Part shown: piece after piece, positions 1 through 6,558 of the stretch | Position numbering within the stretch: position 1 is the stretch's first letter | Layout: each line of letters starts with the position of its first letter | DNA from: Flavobacterium sp. | Lineage (GTDB): Bacteria; Bacteroidota; Bacteroidia; Flavobacteriales; Flavobacteriaceae | Assembly: GCF_020217025.1 (NCBI RefSeq) | Contig: NZ_JAIWOF010000147.1 | Coordinates: 1-10,000 of the forward strand | Direction of reading: 5' to 3' | Length of the DNA stretch: 10,000 nt | Notes under the pieces: model-generated | Told to the model about the DNA's origin: nothing | Database searches by the model: none | What the model saw: only the letters and a program-made list of their open reading frames with translations | Made by a program: the position numbers and the translations under genes

Positions 1-111
1 TTAATTGTAAACGGAGAATTAGAAGGACAAAACTTAAACAAAGGCGATGTTATTATTTTTGCATCTGTTGGTGCCGGAATGAATATTAACGCTATTGTGT
101 ATCAAATGTAA
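1..111 (+). CDS. 3-oxoacyl-ACP synthase III (FabH-like), C-terminal end only
   Basis: The frame is open from base 1 and ends at a TAA at 109-111, so only the last 36 residues of a protein that begins left of the window are visible. The tail contains a stretch reading KGDVIIFASVGAG followed by a short hydrophobic end. It resembles the conserved C-terminus of ketoacyl-ACP synthase III enzymes, where a Gly-rich loop and last beta strand close the thiolase fold. Those enzymes condense an acyl-CoA with malonyl-ACP in the cytoplasm. The catalytic Cys, His and Asn lie outside the window, so activity and substrate cannot be judged. The family call rests on this short tail alone. The product could be a housekeeping FabH or a specialised KAS III paralogue. 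Confidence 0.65.
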   Translation, partial: LIVNGELEGQNLNKGDVIIFASVGAGMNINAIVYQM

Positions 112-122
112 AAAAGTTGAGC

Positions 123-143
123 GTTAGAAGTTAGAAGTTGGAA
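123..143 (+). repeat. Three tandem copies of a 7-base unit, GTTRGAA
   Basis: Two exact GTTAGAA units (123-129, 130-136) are followed by one GTTGGAA unit (137-143). The array lies between the KAS III stop codon and a candidate promoter -7 box. It is seen directly in the sequence; its function is unknown. Confidence 0.85.
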
Positions 144-151
144 GAAAAAAG

Positions 152-159
152 TAAATTTG
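152..159 (+). promoter_or_regulatory. Candidate Bacteroidota -7 promoter element
   Basis: TAAATTTG matches the Bacteroidota sigma-A -7 consensus TAnnTTTG exactly and ends 19 bases before the methyltransferase ATG, which would give a short leader. The -33 box is weak: the nearest partial match to TTTG is TTAG at 131-134, inside the 7-base repeats and 17 bases upstream. This is an inference from the motif only. The gene may also be read through from the KAS III gene. Confidence 0.4.
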
Positions 160-178
160 TATTCCAATTTCAATTTCA

Positions 179-703
179 ATGTACGAAAAAACATATCCGA
201 GCAAACGATTCAATATCACTTTAGATTTTCTAAAAAAACATATCAAACCTTCTGAAACCATTTTTGATTTAGGTGTTCCAAATCCTTTTTCAAAAATCAT
301 GGTAGATAATGGCTATTCGGTTATCAATACAAAAGGAGAAGATATTGATAACGACCAATCGGCGTTACAGAATGAAAACTACGAGGTGTTTACAGCTTTT
401 GAAATTTTCGAACACTTATTAAATCCTTACACTGTTCTACAAAACGTAAAAGCGGATAAAATTTTAATTTCGATTCCTTTGCGCTTATGGTTTTCCCCTG
501 CTTATCGTAGCAAAACCGATATGTGGGATAGACATTATCATGAATTTGAAGATTGGCAATTAGATTGGCTTTTGGAAAAAGCTGGTTTTAAAATTGTAGA
601 CCGAGTAAAATTCACACATCCAGTAAAAAAAATCGGATTTAGACCTTTATTGAGATGGTTTACACCGAGATATTATTTGGTTTATGCCGAAAAAGTAAAA
701 TAG
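179..703 (+). CDS. Small SAM-dependent methyltransferase-like protein
   Basis: This 174-residue protein resembles class I SAM methyltransferases of the Methyltransf_11/23 type. The first strand and loop give IFDLGVPNPFS at about 28-38, a degenerate form of motif I (usually DxGxGxG). It is followed by an acidic stretch (E54, D55, D57). FEIFEHLLNP at 74-83 matches the EH-L-P segment after strand 4 of this family. The strand around ILISIP (95-100) and HYHEFEDWQLDWLLEKAGF (119-137) match the late 'H..ef....l..ll..aGF' region. The weak glycine loop leaves SAM binding uncertain. The substrate is unknown. No SD is visible, and the ATG overlaps a run of CAATTT repeats. The gene ends four bases before the glycosyltransferase ATG, so the two are probably co-transcribed, suggesting work on a common glycan or lipid product (inference). 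Confidence 0.72.
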   Translation: MYEKTYPSKRFNITLDFLKKHIKPSETIFDLGVPNPFSKIMVDNGYSVINTKGEDIDNDQSALQNENYEVFTAFEIFEHLLNPYTVLQNVKADKILISIPLRLWFSPAYRSKTDMWDRHYHEFEDWQLDWLLEKAGFKIVDRVKFTHPVKKIGFRPLLRWFTPRYYLVYAEKVK

Positions 704-707
704 TCAG

Positions 708-1556
708 ATGAAATATTACATTATCATTCCTGCTTACAACGAAGAAGCTTTTATGAGCTTAACTTTACAATCGTTAGTAGAACAAACTGTTTTACCAACA
801 AAAATTGTAGTGGTGAATGATAATTCTACCGATAAAACTCCGGAAATTGTTTCTGAATTCGCTTCCAAATACCCATTTATCACTTTAGTGAATAAAAAAT
901 CGGATGCGATTCATTTGCCTGGAAGTAAAGTGATTCAAGCATTTCATGAAGGCGAAAAAAATATCGATGATAATTATGATATCATTGTAAAAGTCGATGC
1001 TGATTTGATTTTTCCAAAGAATTACTTCGAAACCATAATCAAACATTTCGAATCTGATGATAGAATTGGAATGGCAGGTGGCTTTTGTTACATCGAGAAA
1101 AACGAGAATTGGGTTTTAGAAAATCTTACAGATAAAGATCACATTCGTGGTGCTTTGAAGGCTTACAGAAAAGAAACCTTCAAACAAATTGGTGGATTAA
1201 AACCACAAATGGGTTGGGATACCGTTGACGAATTACTTTGTAAATTCTACAATTGGAAAGTCGTAACCGATGAAAGTTTACACGTAAAACACCTAAAACC
1301 AACAGGTGCCAGCTACAACCAAGCCGCAAGATTCAAACAAGGCGAAGCATTCTATACTCTAGGTTACGGATTTTTTATCACAGCCGTTGCTTCTTTAAAA
1401 TTAGCCATGCGAAAAGGGAAACCTTTATTGTTTTTAGATTACATCAAAGGTTTTTGGAAAGCCAAAAGAGAAAACAAAAACATGTTGGTTACACCTGAAC
1501 AAGCTAAATTTGTTAGAAAATATCGTTGGAAGAAGATGAAAGAGAAGTTGTTTTAA
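708..1556 (+). CDS. Family 2 glycosyltransferase
   Basis: The 282-residue protein has a GT-A fold N-terminal domain of family GT2. IIIPAYNEE (5-13) is the first nucleotide-binding strand. VVVNDNSTDKT (34-44) is the second, carrying a binding Asp. KVDADLIFP (95-103) holds the DxD-type metal and sugar-nucleotide site, D97-A-D99. GGLKPQMGWDTVDELL (162-177) is the acceptor-loop region, where D171, D174 or E175 would supply the catalytic base. Family members transfer a sugar from an activated nucleotide donor at the inner face of the membrane. No obvious transmembrane helix is present, though 216-233 is fairly hydrophobic and the C-terminus is strongly basic (KYRWKKMKEK), which may favour membrane contact. 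The donor and acceptor cannot be read from the sequence. The gene follows the methyltransferase gene by four bases and probably shares its transcript. Confidence 0.88.
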   Translation: MKYYIIIPAYNEEAFMSLTLQSLVEQTVLPTKIVVVNDNSTDKTPEIVSEFASKYPFITLVNKKSDAIHLPGSKVIQAFHEGEKNIDDNYDIIVKVDADLIFPKNYFETIIKHFESDDRIGMAGGFCYIEKNENWVLENLTDKDHIRGALKAYRKETFKQIGGLKPQMGWDTVDELLCKFYNWKVVTDESLHVKHLKPTGASYNQAARFKQGEAFYTLGYGFFITAVASLKLAMRKGKPLLFLDYIKGFWKAKRENKNMLVTPEQAKFVRKYRWKKMKEKLF

Positions 1557-1564
1557 TTATTAAT

Positions 1565-2578
1565 ATGAGATACATCTTTATATTATCACTAATAACTCTA
1601 TTTTCATTTGAAATAAATGATAACAAATCTAATCCGTACATAAATTATTCTCTAAATATAAGTCAAGCCGAATCTTTCATTTTAAATGACAATTATTCAG
1701 AAGCGCTTCAACATTACAAAAAAGCTTTTTCAATTAATGTAAAACCAATTGCAAAAAACTGTTTTACAGCTATGCAGATAGCAGCAATTGAAAACGATAT
1801 GAATTTCTTCAAAAAAAGCGTAAAAAAAGGCTTTGAAAGAGGATTAATCCCTGAATATTTAACTAATGATAGTTTAATTGGAAGTTATATCTCAAAAAAT
1901 AAAATCGAAAAAATAATCAATTCTCAATTTGAGATATCAAATAAAAAATATAAAAAAAGTATTAATTATAAGTTATTGGATGCAATTAACAAATTATCCG
2001 ATTTAGACAATAAGTGGAAAATATATTACTTGGATTCGTTGAGTATTTATGATTCAAAAAACAAGGATATTTATTGGAAGAAATATGATAGTATTATTTC
2101 AAATATTGTTGATGTAAAATTAATTTCACTAATTACAAAATATGGATTCCCAGAAGAAAGAAATATTGATTTGAATTATTTAGGTATTAAAAGTTTATCA
2201 AACAAACCAAATTACGACTATTCTTTTGGAAACAATAAAACTAAACTTATTTTACTTCATTATTATTCCTATCCAAGAGACAAAAGTTATAATCAATTAT
2301 TAAAAAACGAAGTATTTAAAGGAAACTTACAACCTGAAATCTATGCCTCAATAATGGATTTTCAATCTAAATTTAGCAATATTGACGAATATTATAATGA
2401 ATGGCATCAAACAGAAGATACTAATAAATTTGAAGCTATAAATAAACGAAGATTAGAAATTGGACTGCTTCCATTTGAAGAAAAAAATCTTAAATTTAAA
2501 CGAGGACAAAAAATCTGTAAAGAAAAAAGAGAAAATAAAAATCACAAACAAGTCAGACTTTTTTATTGGTGTGGTTAA
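1565..2578 (+). CDS. Probably exported TPR-like protein of unknown function
   Basis: This 337-residue protein is not firmly recognised. I chose the ATG at 1565, eight bases after the glycosyltransferase stop, because it gives an N-terminal hydrophobic segment (residues 3-15) like a signal peptide. An in-frame ATG at 1526 would overlap the glycosyltransferase and add a charged leader. Residues 34-92 read like one and a half tetratricopeptide repeats (AES-I-NDNYSEALQHYKKAF, then a second helix pair ending KKGFERG), a layout common in Bacteroidota exported proteins. The C-terminal half (about 225-305) has a pattern (H-YYSYP, LLKNEVFKGNLQPEIYASIMD, INKRRLEIGL) recalling DUF6624-like proteins, at low certainty. 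The last 30 residues are basic and look unlike the rest. Base composition is clearly more A/T-rich than its neighbours: 9 G/C in bases 1921-1980, against 19 in 4921-4980. That suggests a lineage-specific or transferred gene. Confidence 0.6.
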   Translation: MRYIFILSLITLFSFEINDNKSNPYINYSLNISQAESFILNDNYSEALQHYKKAFSINVKPIAKNCFTAMQIAAIENDMNFFKKSVKKGFERGLIPEYLTNDSLIGSYISKNKIEKIINSQFEISNKKYKKSINYKLLDAINKLSDLDNKWKIYYLDSLSIYDSKNKDIYWKKYDSIISNIVDVKLISLITKYGFPEERNIDLNYLGIKSLSNKPNYDYSFGNNKTKLILLHYYSYPRDKSYNQLLKNEVFKGNLQPEIYASIMDFQSKFSNIDEYYNEWHQTEDTNKFEAINKRRLEIGLLPFEEKNLKFKRGQKICKEKRENKNHKQVRLFYWCG

Positions 2579-2670
2579 AATTTAAGCCATTTTTAAAAAG
2601 GTAACTCATTTTCGAACAAAATATAGTATTTTTACTGCTTACTAGAAACTGAATACAGAACACTATCAAA

Positions 2671-3417
2671 ATGATGCTCATTCGCTACTTATCGCAAATA
2701 GGAAAATACTTCATCATGTTGAAAGAAATTTTCAACAAGCCTACTAAATGGTCGGCGATGAAACAACTAATTCTTAAAGAAATTGATGATTTAATTATCG
2801 ATTCGCTAGGAATTGTTTCTTTTATATCATTTTTCGTAGGTGGTGTTGTGGCAATTCAAACGGCATTAAACTTAACCAATCCGTTAATCCCAAAATATTT
2901 GATTGGATTTGCAACACGTCAATCGGTTGTTTTAGAATTTGCTCCTACTTTTATTTCCATTATTATGGCGGGTAAAATGGGTTCGTTCATTACATCAAGC
3001 ATAGGAACCATGCGTGTTACAGAACAAATTGACGCATTAGAAGTTATGGGAGTTAACTCCCTTAATTACTTAGTTTTTCCAAAAATAATCGCTTTACTAT
3101 TATATCCTTTCGTAATTGGAATGAGTATGTTTTTAGGAGTTTTTGGAGGTTGGATGGCAGCCGTTTATGGAGGATTTACTACAAGTTTCGAATTCACAAC
3201 TGGACTTCAAACTGAATTTATCCCGTTTCATATTGCTTATGCCTTCATTAAAACTATTGTTTTTGCTTTCATTTTAGCTACAATTCCTTCGTTTCATGGC
3301 TATTACATGAAAGGTGGTGCTTTAGAAGTAGGAAAAGCGAGTACCGTTTCATTCGTTTGGACATCGGTAGTTATCATTTTAATGAACTTTATATTAACGC
3401 AACTTCTTTTAAGCTAA
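2671..3417 (+). CDS. mlaE: MlaE-family ABC lipid transporter permease
   Basis: The 248-residue protein is of typical length for the MlaE/YrbE permease family, the inner-membrane part of MCE transporters that move phospholipids between inner and outer membranes. An N-terminal amphipathic stretch (1-40) is followed by hydrophobic segments near 46-66, 88-105, 135-165, 188-206 and 226-246. The family signature is clear: EFAPTFISIIMAGKMGSF (89-106), then GTMRVTEQIDALEVMGVN (112-129), including the conserved EQIDALEVMG loop that contacts the ATPase. The start is ATGATG at 2671; the second ATG is an equally possible start. The MlaF gene follows with a one-base overlap. The partner MCE (MlaD-like) subunit and periplasmic components are not in this window. 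The 92 bases upstream hold no other gene. Confidence 0.93.
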   Translation: MMLIRYLSQIGKYFIMLKEIFNKPTKWSAMKQLILKEIDDLIIDSLGIVSFISFFVGGVVAIQTALNLTNPLIPKYLIGFATRQSVVLEFAPTFISIIMAGKMGSFITSSIGTMRVTEQIDALEVMGVNSLNYLVFPKIIALLLYPFVIGMSMFLGVFGGWMAAVYGGFTTSFEFTTGLQTEFIPFHIAYAFIKTIVFAFILATIPSFHGYYMKGGALEVGKASTVSFVWTSVVIILMNFILTQLLLS

Positions 3418-4187
3418 TGATTGAAGTAAAAAATATCGTAAAAAAGTTTGGTGAACAAACCGTTTTAAAAGGAGTTTCAACTCGTTTTGAAGCAGGAATG
3501 ACCAATCTAATCATTGGACAAAGTGGTTCTGGAAAGACCGTTTTCTTAAAATCATTATTAGGAATTCATACACCTGATAGCGGCACTATTTCTTTTGATG
3601 GTAGAATTTATTCTGAACTTTCTAATGATGAGAGACGTGAATTAAGAACCGAAATTGGAATGGTTTTTCAAGGAAGTGCCCTTTTTGATAGTATGACGGT
3701 TGAAGAAAACATTGGATTTCCACTAAAAATGTTTACTAATAAATCGGTTAAGGAGATTAAAGAGCGCGTCGATTTTGTTATTGATAGAGTTCACTTAGTT
3801 AATGCGCATCAAAAACGACCATCTGAAATTTCGGGTGGAATGCAGAAGCGTGTGGCGATTGCTCGAGCGATTGTAAATAATCCAAAATACCTTTTTTGCG
3901 ATGAACCAAATTCGGGATTAGACCCAAAAACTGCAATTGTAATTGATAATTTGATTCAGGAAATTACACAAGAATACAACATTACTACAGTAATTAACAC
4001 GCACGATATGAACTCGGTAATGGAAATTGGCGAAAAAATTGTGTTCTTAAAAAATGGTTTATTAGAATGGGAAGGCAGTAACAAAGAAATATTCAAAACC
4101 GATAACGAAGCCGTTACCGATTTTGTATATTCTTCAGAATTATTCAAACGTGTTCGAAAAATGTATTTGGAAGATGATGTGAAATAG
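3417..4187 (+). CDS. mlaF: MlaF-family ABC transporter ATP-binding protein
   Basis: This is the 256-residue cytoplasmic ATPase paired with the MlaE permease. All ABC motifs are intact: Walker A GQSGSGKT (34-41), Q-loop Q85 in VFQGSALFD, signature SGGMQKR (139-145), Walker B with D-loop YLFCDEPNSGLDP (158-170, catalytic E163) and switch H196 in NTHDM. The Q-loop sequence FQGSALFDSMTV and the ISGGMQKR signature are typical of the MlaF/Ttg2A subgroup. I chose the ATG at 3417, within TAATGA, where it overlaps the last base of the permease stop codon and begins MIEVKNIVKKFG, the normal first strand of the family. An in-frame ATG at 3357 would lie inside the permease gene and add 20 residues unrelated to the domain. 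The overlap implies translational coupling and matched subunit amounts. Confidence 0.95.
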   Translation: MIEVKNIVKKFGEQTVLKGVSTRFEAGMTNLIIGQSGSGKTVFLKSLLGIHTPDSGTISFDGRIYSELSNDERRELRTEIGMVFQGSALFDSMTVEENIGFPLKMFTNKSVKEIKERVDFVIDRVHLVNAHQKRPSEISGGMQKRVAIARAIVNNPKYLFCDEPNSGLDPKTAIVIDNLIQEITQEYNITTVINTHDMNSVMEIGEKIVFLKNGLLEWEGSNKEIFKTDNEAVTDFVYSSELFKRVRKMYLEDDVK

Positions 4188-4189
4188 TG

Positions 4190-5245
4190 CTATTGAATTT
4201 TAGATACTATTTGCTTGATATCTTGCTCTTTATTCTTTGGATAAATCAACAAAACGTCGTCTTTATCTACGATAATATAATCTGTTAAGCCGTCAATAAC
4301 TACAAGTTTTTTTCCTTCAGTTCTGATGATGTTATTCGTTGCATTTTCAAGATAAACGGAAGCGTTTACTACGGCATTTTCTTGTTCGTCTTTTGGTAAT
4401 TTATCGTATAATGAACCCCAAGTTCCTAAATCATTCCAATCGAAAGTTGCTGGTAAAACGTAAACATTTTGCGCTTTTTCTAAAATAGCATAATCCACTG
4501 AAATATTTTGTGCTAAAGGATAATTATCTCTTATAAAAGCTTCTTCATTTGGGGTATTTAAAGTCTCATAACCATTCATAAAATGATCATACATCACCGG
4601 TTGAAACTCTTCATAAGCTTTTAAAACGGTTTTAGCACTCCAAACAAAAATTCCAGCATTCCAAAGATAATTTCTACTTTGGATGAACTTTCTTGCGGTT
4701 GCATAATCTGGTTTTTCTCTAAACTGCTTCACCTTTTTAATTGGACGAGAATCTAATTTATCAAACTCGATATAACCGTAACCTGTATTGGCAAATGTTG
4801 GTAAAATACCCAAGGTCATTAAGTTTTCATCGCGCTCACAAAAATCAAAAGCATATTGAAGATTAGAACAAAACTGCACCTCATCTTCAATCCAATGATC
4901 AGAAGGCGCCACTACCATAACTGCATCTGGATTTTGCTTTTTAATTTTTAAAGAAGCATATAAAATACAAGGCGCCGTATTACGCATAGCAGGTTCTAAA
5001 ACGATTTGCTCTTGTTGAATCATAGGCAATTGTTCCAAAACGATATCGTTATACAATTCATTTGTAAGAATCAAAATATTTTCTTTTGGTATAATTTGAG
5101 ACAAACGAGTAAAGGTCTTTTGAATCAAAGTTTCACCTGTTCCTAACATATCGTGAAATTGCTTTGGAAACTCCGTTGTACTTACTGGCCAAAAACGAGA
5201 ACCAACTCCTCCAGCCATTATGATTGCATAATAATTTTTATTCAT
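4190..5245 (-). CDS. manC: Mannose-1-phosphate guanylyltransferase
   Basis: The 351-residue enzyme makes GDP-mannose from GTP and mannose-1-phosphate, the precursor for mannose, fucose and related sugars in surface polysaccharides and glycoproteins. The N-terminal nucleotidyltransferase signature AGGVGSRFWP (11-20) with PKQF (27-30) is intact. Further family motifs are EPAMRNTAP (84-92), APSDH (113-117), GYGYIE (155-160), FREKPD (175-180), WNAGIF (195-200), SVDYAILEK (249-257) and DWNDLGTW (269-276). A short C-terminal segment resembles the left-handed beta-helix end of this family. The cupin-type phosphomannose isomerase domain found in roughly 480-residue bifunctional ManC/AlgA proteins is absent, so this is the single-function form. 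It is the last gene of the minus-strand group, 18 bases after the SprT-like gene. Its stop codon faces that of mlaF. Confidence 0.95.
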   Translation of the reverse strand: MNKNYYAIIMAGGVGSRFWPVSTTEFPKQFHDMLGTGETLIQKTFTRLSQIIPKENILILTNELYNDIVLEQLPMIQQEQIVLEPAMRNTAPCILYASLKIKKQNPDAVMVVAPSDHWIEDEVQFCSNLQYAFDFCERDENLMTLGILPTFANTGYGYIEFDKLDSRPIKKVKQFREKPDYATARKFIQSRNYLWNAGIFVWSAKTVLKAYEEFQPVMYDHFMNGYETLNTPNEEAFIRDNYPLAQNISVDYAILEKAQNVYVLPATFDWNDLGTWGSLYDKLPKDEQENAVVNASVYLENATNNIIRTEGKKLVVIDGLTDYIIVDKDDVLLIYPKNKEQDIKQIVSKIQ

Positions 5246-5263
5246 TTTGTATATTTTTTGTTG

Positions 5264-5872
5264 CTAGAACTTATTCGGCAACAATTCGACTTCAGCATTG
5301 GGTTGAAACAAATACAAGCGTCCAGAACTTATTTCTAAACATTCGTATCGCTTAACTCGCAATGCTATTTTTTTGAAAATTTTTCCATTGTGAATTCTAA
5401 AATGACTTCCCATTGGAATTTCAAAGATATAATTTTTATCGGTTTCTTTTTGGTCAAATTGCTTTAAAGCGATGGCTAATTTTGCATCTGTATCACTACT
5501 CGCTTTCGGATTTCTAAAATGTTTGGCAAGTAATGGCAACAATTGATTTGGAAATATTTCAGGTCGAATAAACGGCACCATCATTCGTTGAAAAGTGAGT
5601 TTCCATTCATCTCCATGCGGTTTTATGTTTCGACCATATTTTTCGAAAGCTACCAAATGCGCAATTTCGTGAATTAGGGTTATTAAAAATCGGTATTTAT
5701 TCAAACTAGCATTCACAGTAATCAAATGATAGCCTTGCGCATCTTTTCGATAATCGCCATGGCGGGTTTGACGCTCATTAACGATTTTTAGATGCACATG
5801 ATTCGCTTTGATTAACTCAAAACAAGGATGAACCGCATGTTCAGGTAAGTATTTTTTTAATACGTCACTCAA
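5264..5872 (-). CDS. SprT-like domain protein (putative zinc metalloprotease)
   Basis: The 202-residue protein has the SprT-like zincin core. HEIAH at 68-72 gives the HExxH motif (zinc ligands H68 and H72, catalytic E69). H86 in KPHGDEWK (85-91) matches the third ligand in the family's HGxxW motif. Relatives include E. coli SprT and eukaryotic Spartan, a DNA-protein crosslink protease; the role here is unknown. The usual C-terminal zinc ribbon with CxxC pairs is not present. Residues 150-198 keep a strand-rich layout with one Cys (C178). The start is a TTG at 5872-5870, two bases after the dehydrogenase stop. No in-frame ATG lies nearby, and the first internal Met is residue 98, beyond the active site. 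This protein is unrelated to the gliding/type IX secretion protein also named SprT in Flavobacterium, so no symbol is given. Confidence 0.85.
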   Translation of the reverse strand: MSDVLKKYLPEHAVHPCFELIKANHVHLKIVNERQTRHGDYRKDAQGYHLITVNASLNKYRFLITLIHEIAHLVAFEKYGRNIKPHGDEWKLTFQRMMVPFIRPEIFPNQLLPLLAKHFRNPKASSDTDAKLAIALKQFDQKETDKNYIFEIPMGSHFRIHNGKIFKKIALRVKRYECLEISSGRLYLFQPNAEVELLPNKF

Positions 5873-5874
5873 TT

Positions 5875-6558
5875 TTAAGGTGTTGAAGATGAAACTTGCA
5901 ATACTTTTCCGTTATAATACTTGTTTCCAGTTAAGGCAAAATTAAAAATATAATCGGCCATTTCTTTTGCTGAAAGTGGCGCTTCGTAACCTGGAAAGGC
6001 TTCTTGTAACATTTCGGTATTTACGGCTCCAAGTGCTAAAACATTGAAAGCAATTCCTTGTTCTTTGTATTCTTCTGCCAATAATTCGGATAACGTAATT
6101 ACAGCTCCTTTGCTTGACGAATATGCAGCTAATCCAGCGAATTTCATACTACCCTGAATGCCTCCCATAGAACTAATCGTCACAACATGACTTCCTTTTT
6201 CCATGAATGGAATACAGATTTTTGTTAATTCGGCAACAGCAAAAACATTGACTTTATATATGTTTTGGAATTCTTCTGAAGTAATTTGCGTGAACGTTTT
6301 ATGCAATAAACTTCCTGCATTATGAATTAAAACATCAACTTTTTTCCAAGTTCTGTTAATGAAATTTTCAACCTGAAGTAATTCTTCTGGATTTGAAATA
6401 TCAATTGACAAACAAGTAATGTTTGGATTTTCGATTAACTCTTTTGGTGTTTTTCGAGAAATGGCTAACACTTGATGTCCAGCGTTTGCAAATTGTAATG
6501 CTAACTCGTAACCTATTCCTCGAGAAGTTCCGGTTATGATGATGTTTTTACTTTTCAT
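5875..6558 (-). CDS. Short-chain dehydrogenase/reductase (SDR family)
   Basis: The 227-residue protein is a classical SDR oxidoreductase with a Rossmann fold. TGTSRGIG (9-16) is the dinucleotide-binding TGxxxGIG motif. D53 in SIDISN contacts the adenine ring. NAG (80-82) is the structural motif. N104, a Ser at 129/130 (TISSMGG), Y146 and K150 (YSSSK) form the catalytic Asn-Ser-Tyr-Lys set. R13 in the glycine loop and S34-R35 after the second strand are compatible with NADPH preference (inference). The substrate is not identifiable. It begins at an ATG (6558) 11 bases inside the end of the M28 peptidase gene, in another frame, and ends two bases before the SprT-like gene. This places it in a translationally coupled minus-strand operon. 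The length is slightly short for the family but all core motifs are present. Confidence 0.9.
   Translation of the reverse strand: MKSKNIIITGTSRGIGYELALQFANAGHQVLAISRKTPKELIENPNITCLSIDISNPEELLQVENFINRTWKKVDVLIHNAGSLLHKTFTQITSEEFQNIYKVNVFAVAELTKICIPFMEKGSHVVTISSMGGIQGSMKFAGLAAYSSSKGAVITLSELLAEEYKEQGIAFNVLALGAVNTEMLQEAFPGYEAPLSAKEMADYIFNFALTGNKYYNGKVLQVSSSTP

Noticed and set aside
1526..1564. Upstream in-frame ATG for the orphan gene
   Set aside because: It overlaps the end of the glycosyltransferase gene and would put a charged leader before the signal-like segment. The ATG at 1565 is the better start.
2579..2670. Possible small RNA or full promoter between the orphan gene and mlaE
   Set aside because: No stable hairpin, no TTTG -33 box at the right spacing and no conserved RNA motif can be seen. 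Only a one-mismatch -7-like box at 2627-2634 is present.
3357..3416. Upstream in-frame ATG giving a 20-residue longer MlaF
   Set aside because: It lies inside the permease gene, and the added residues have no relation to the ABC domain. The ATG at 3417 overlaps the permease stop and gives the normal family N-terminus.
3956..4147. 63-codon minus-strand open frame inside mlaF
   Set aside because: It is antisense to conserved ABC coding sequence, has no recognisable domain, and has the composition of a shadow frame.
5153..5338. 61-codon plus-strand open frame across the manC/SprT-like junction
   Set aside because: It is antisense to two well-supported genes and shows no protein family features.
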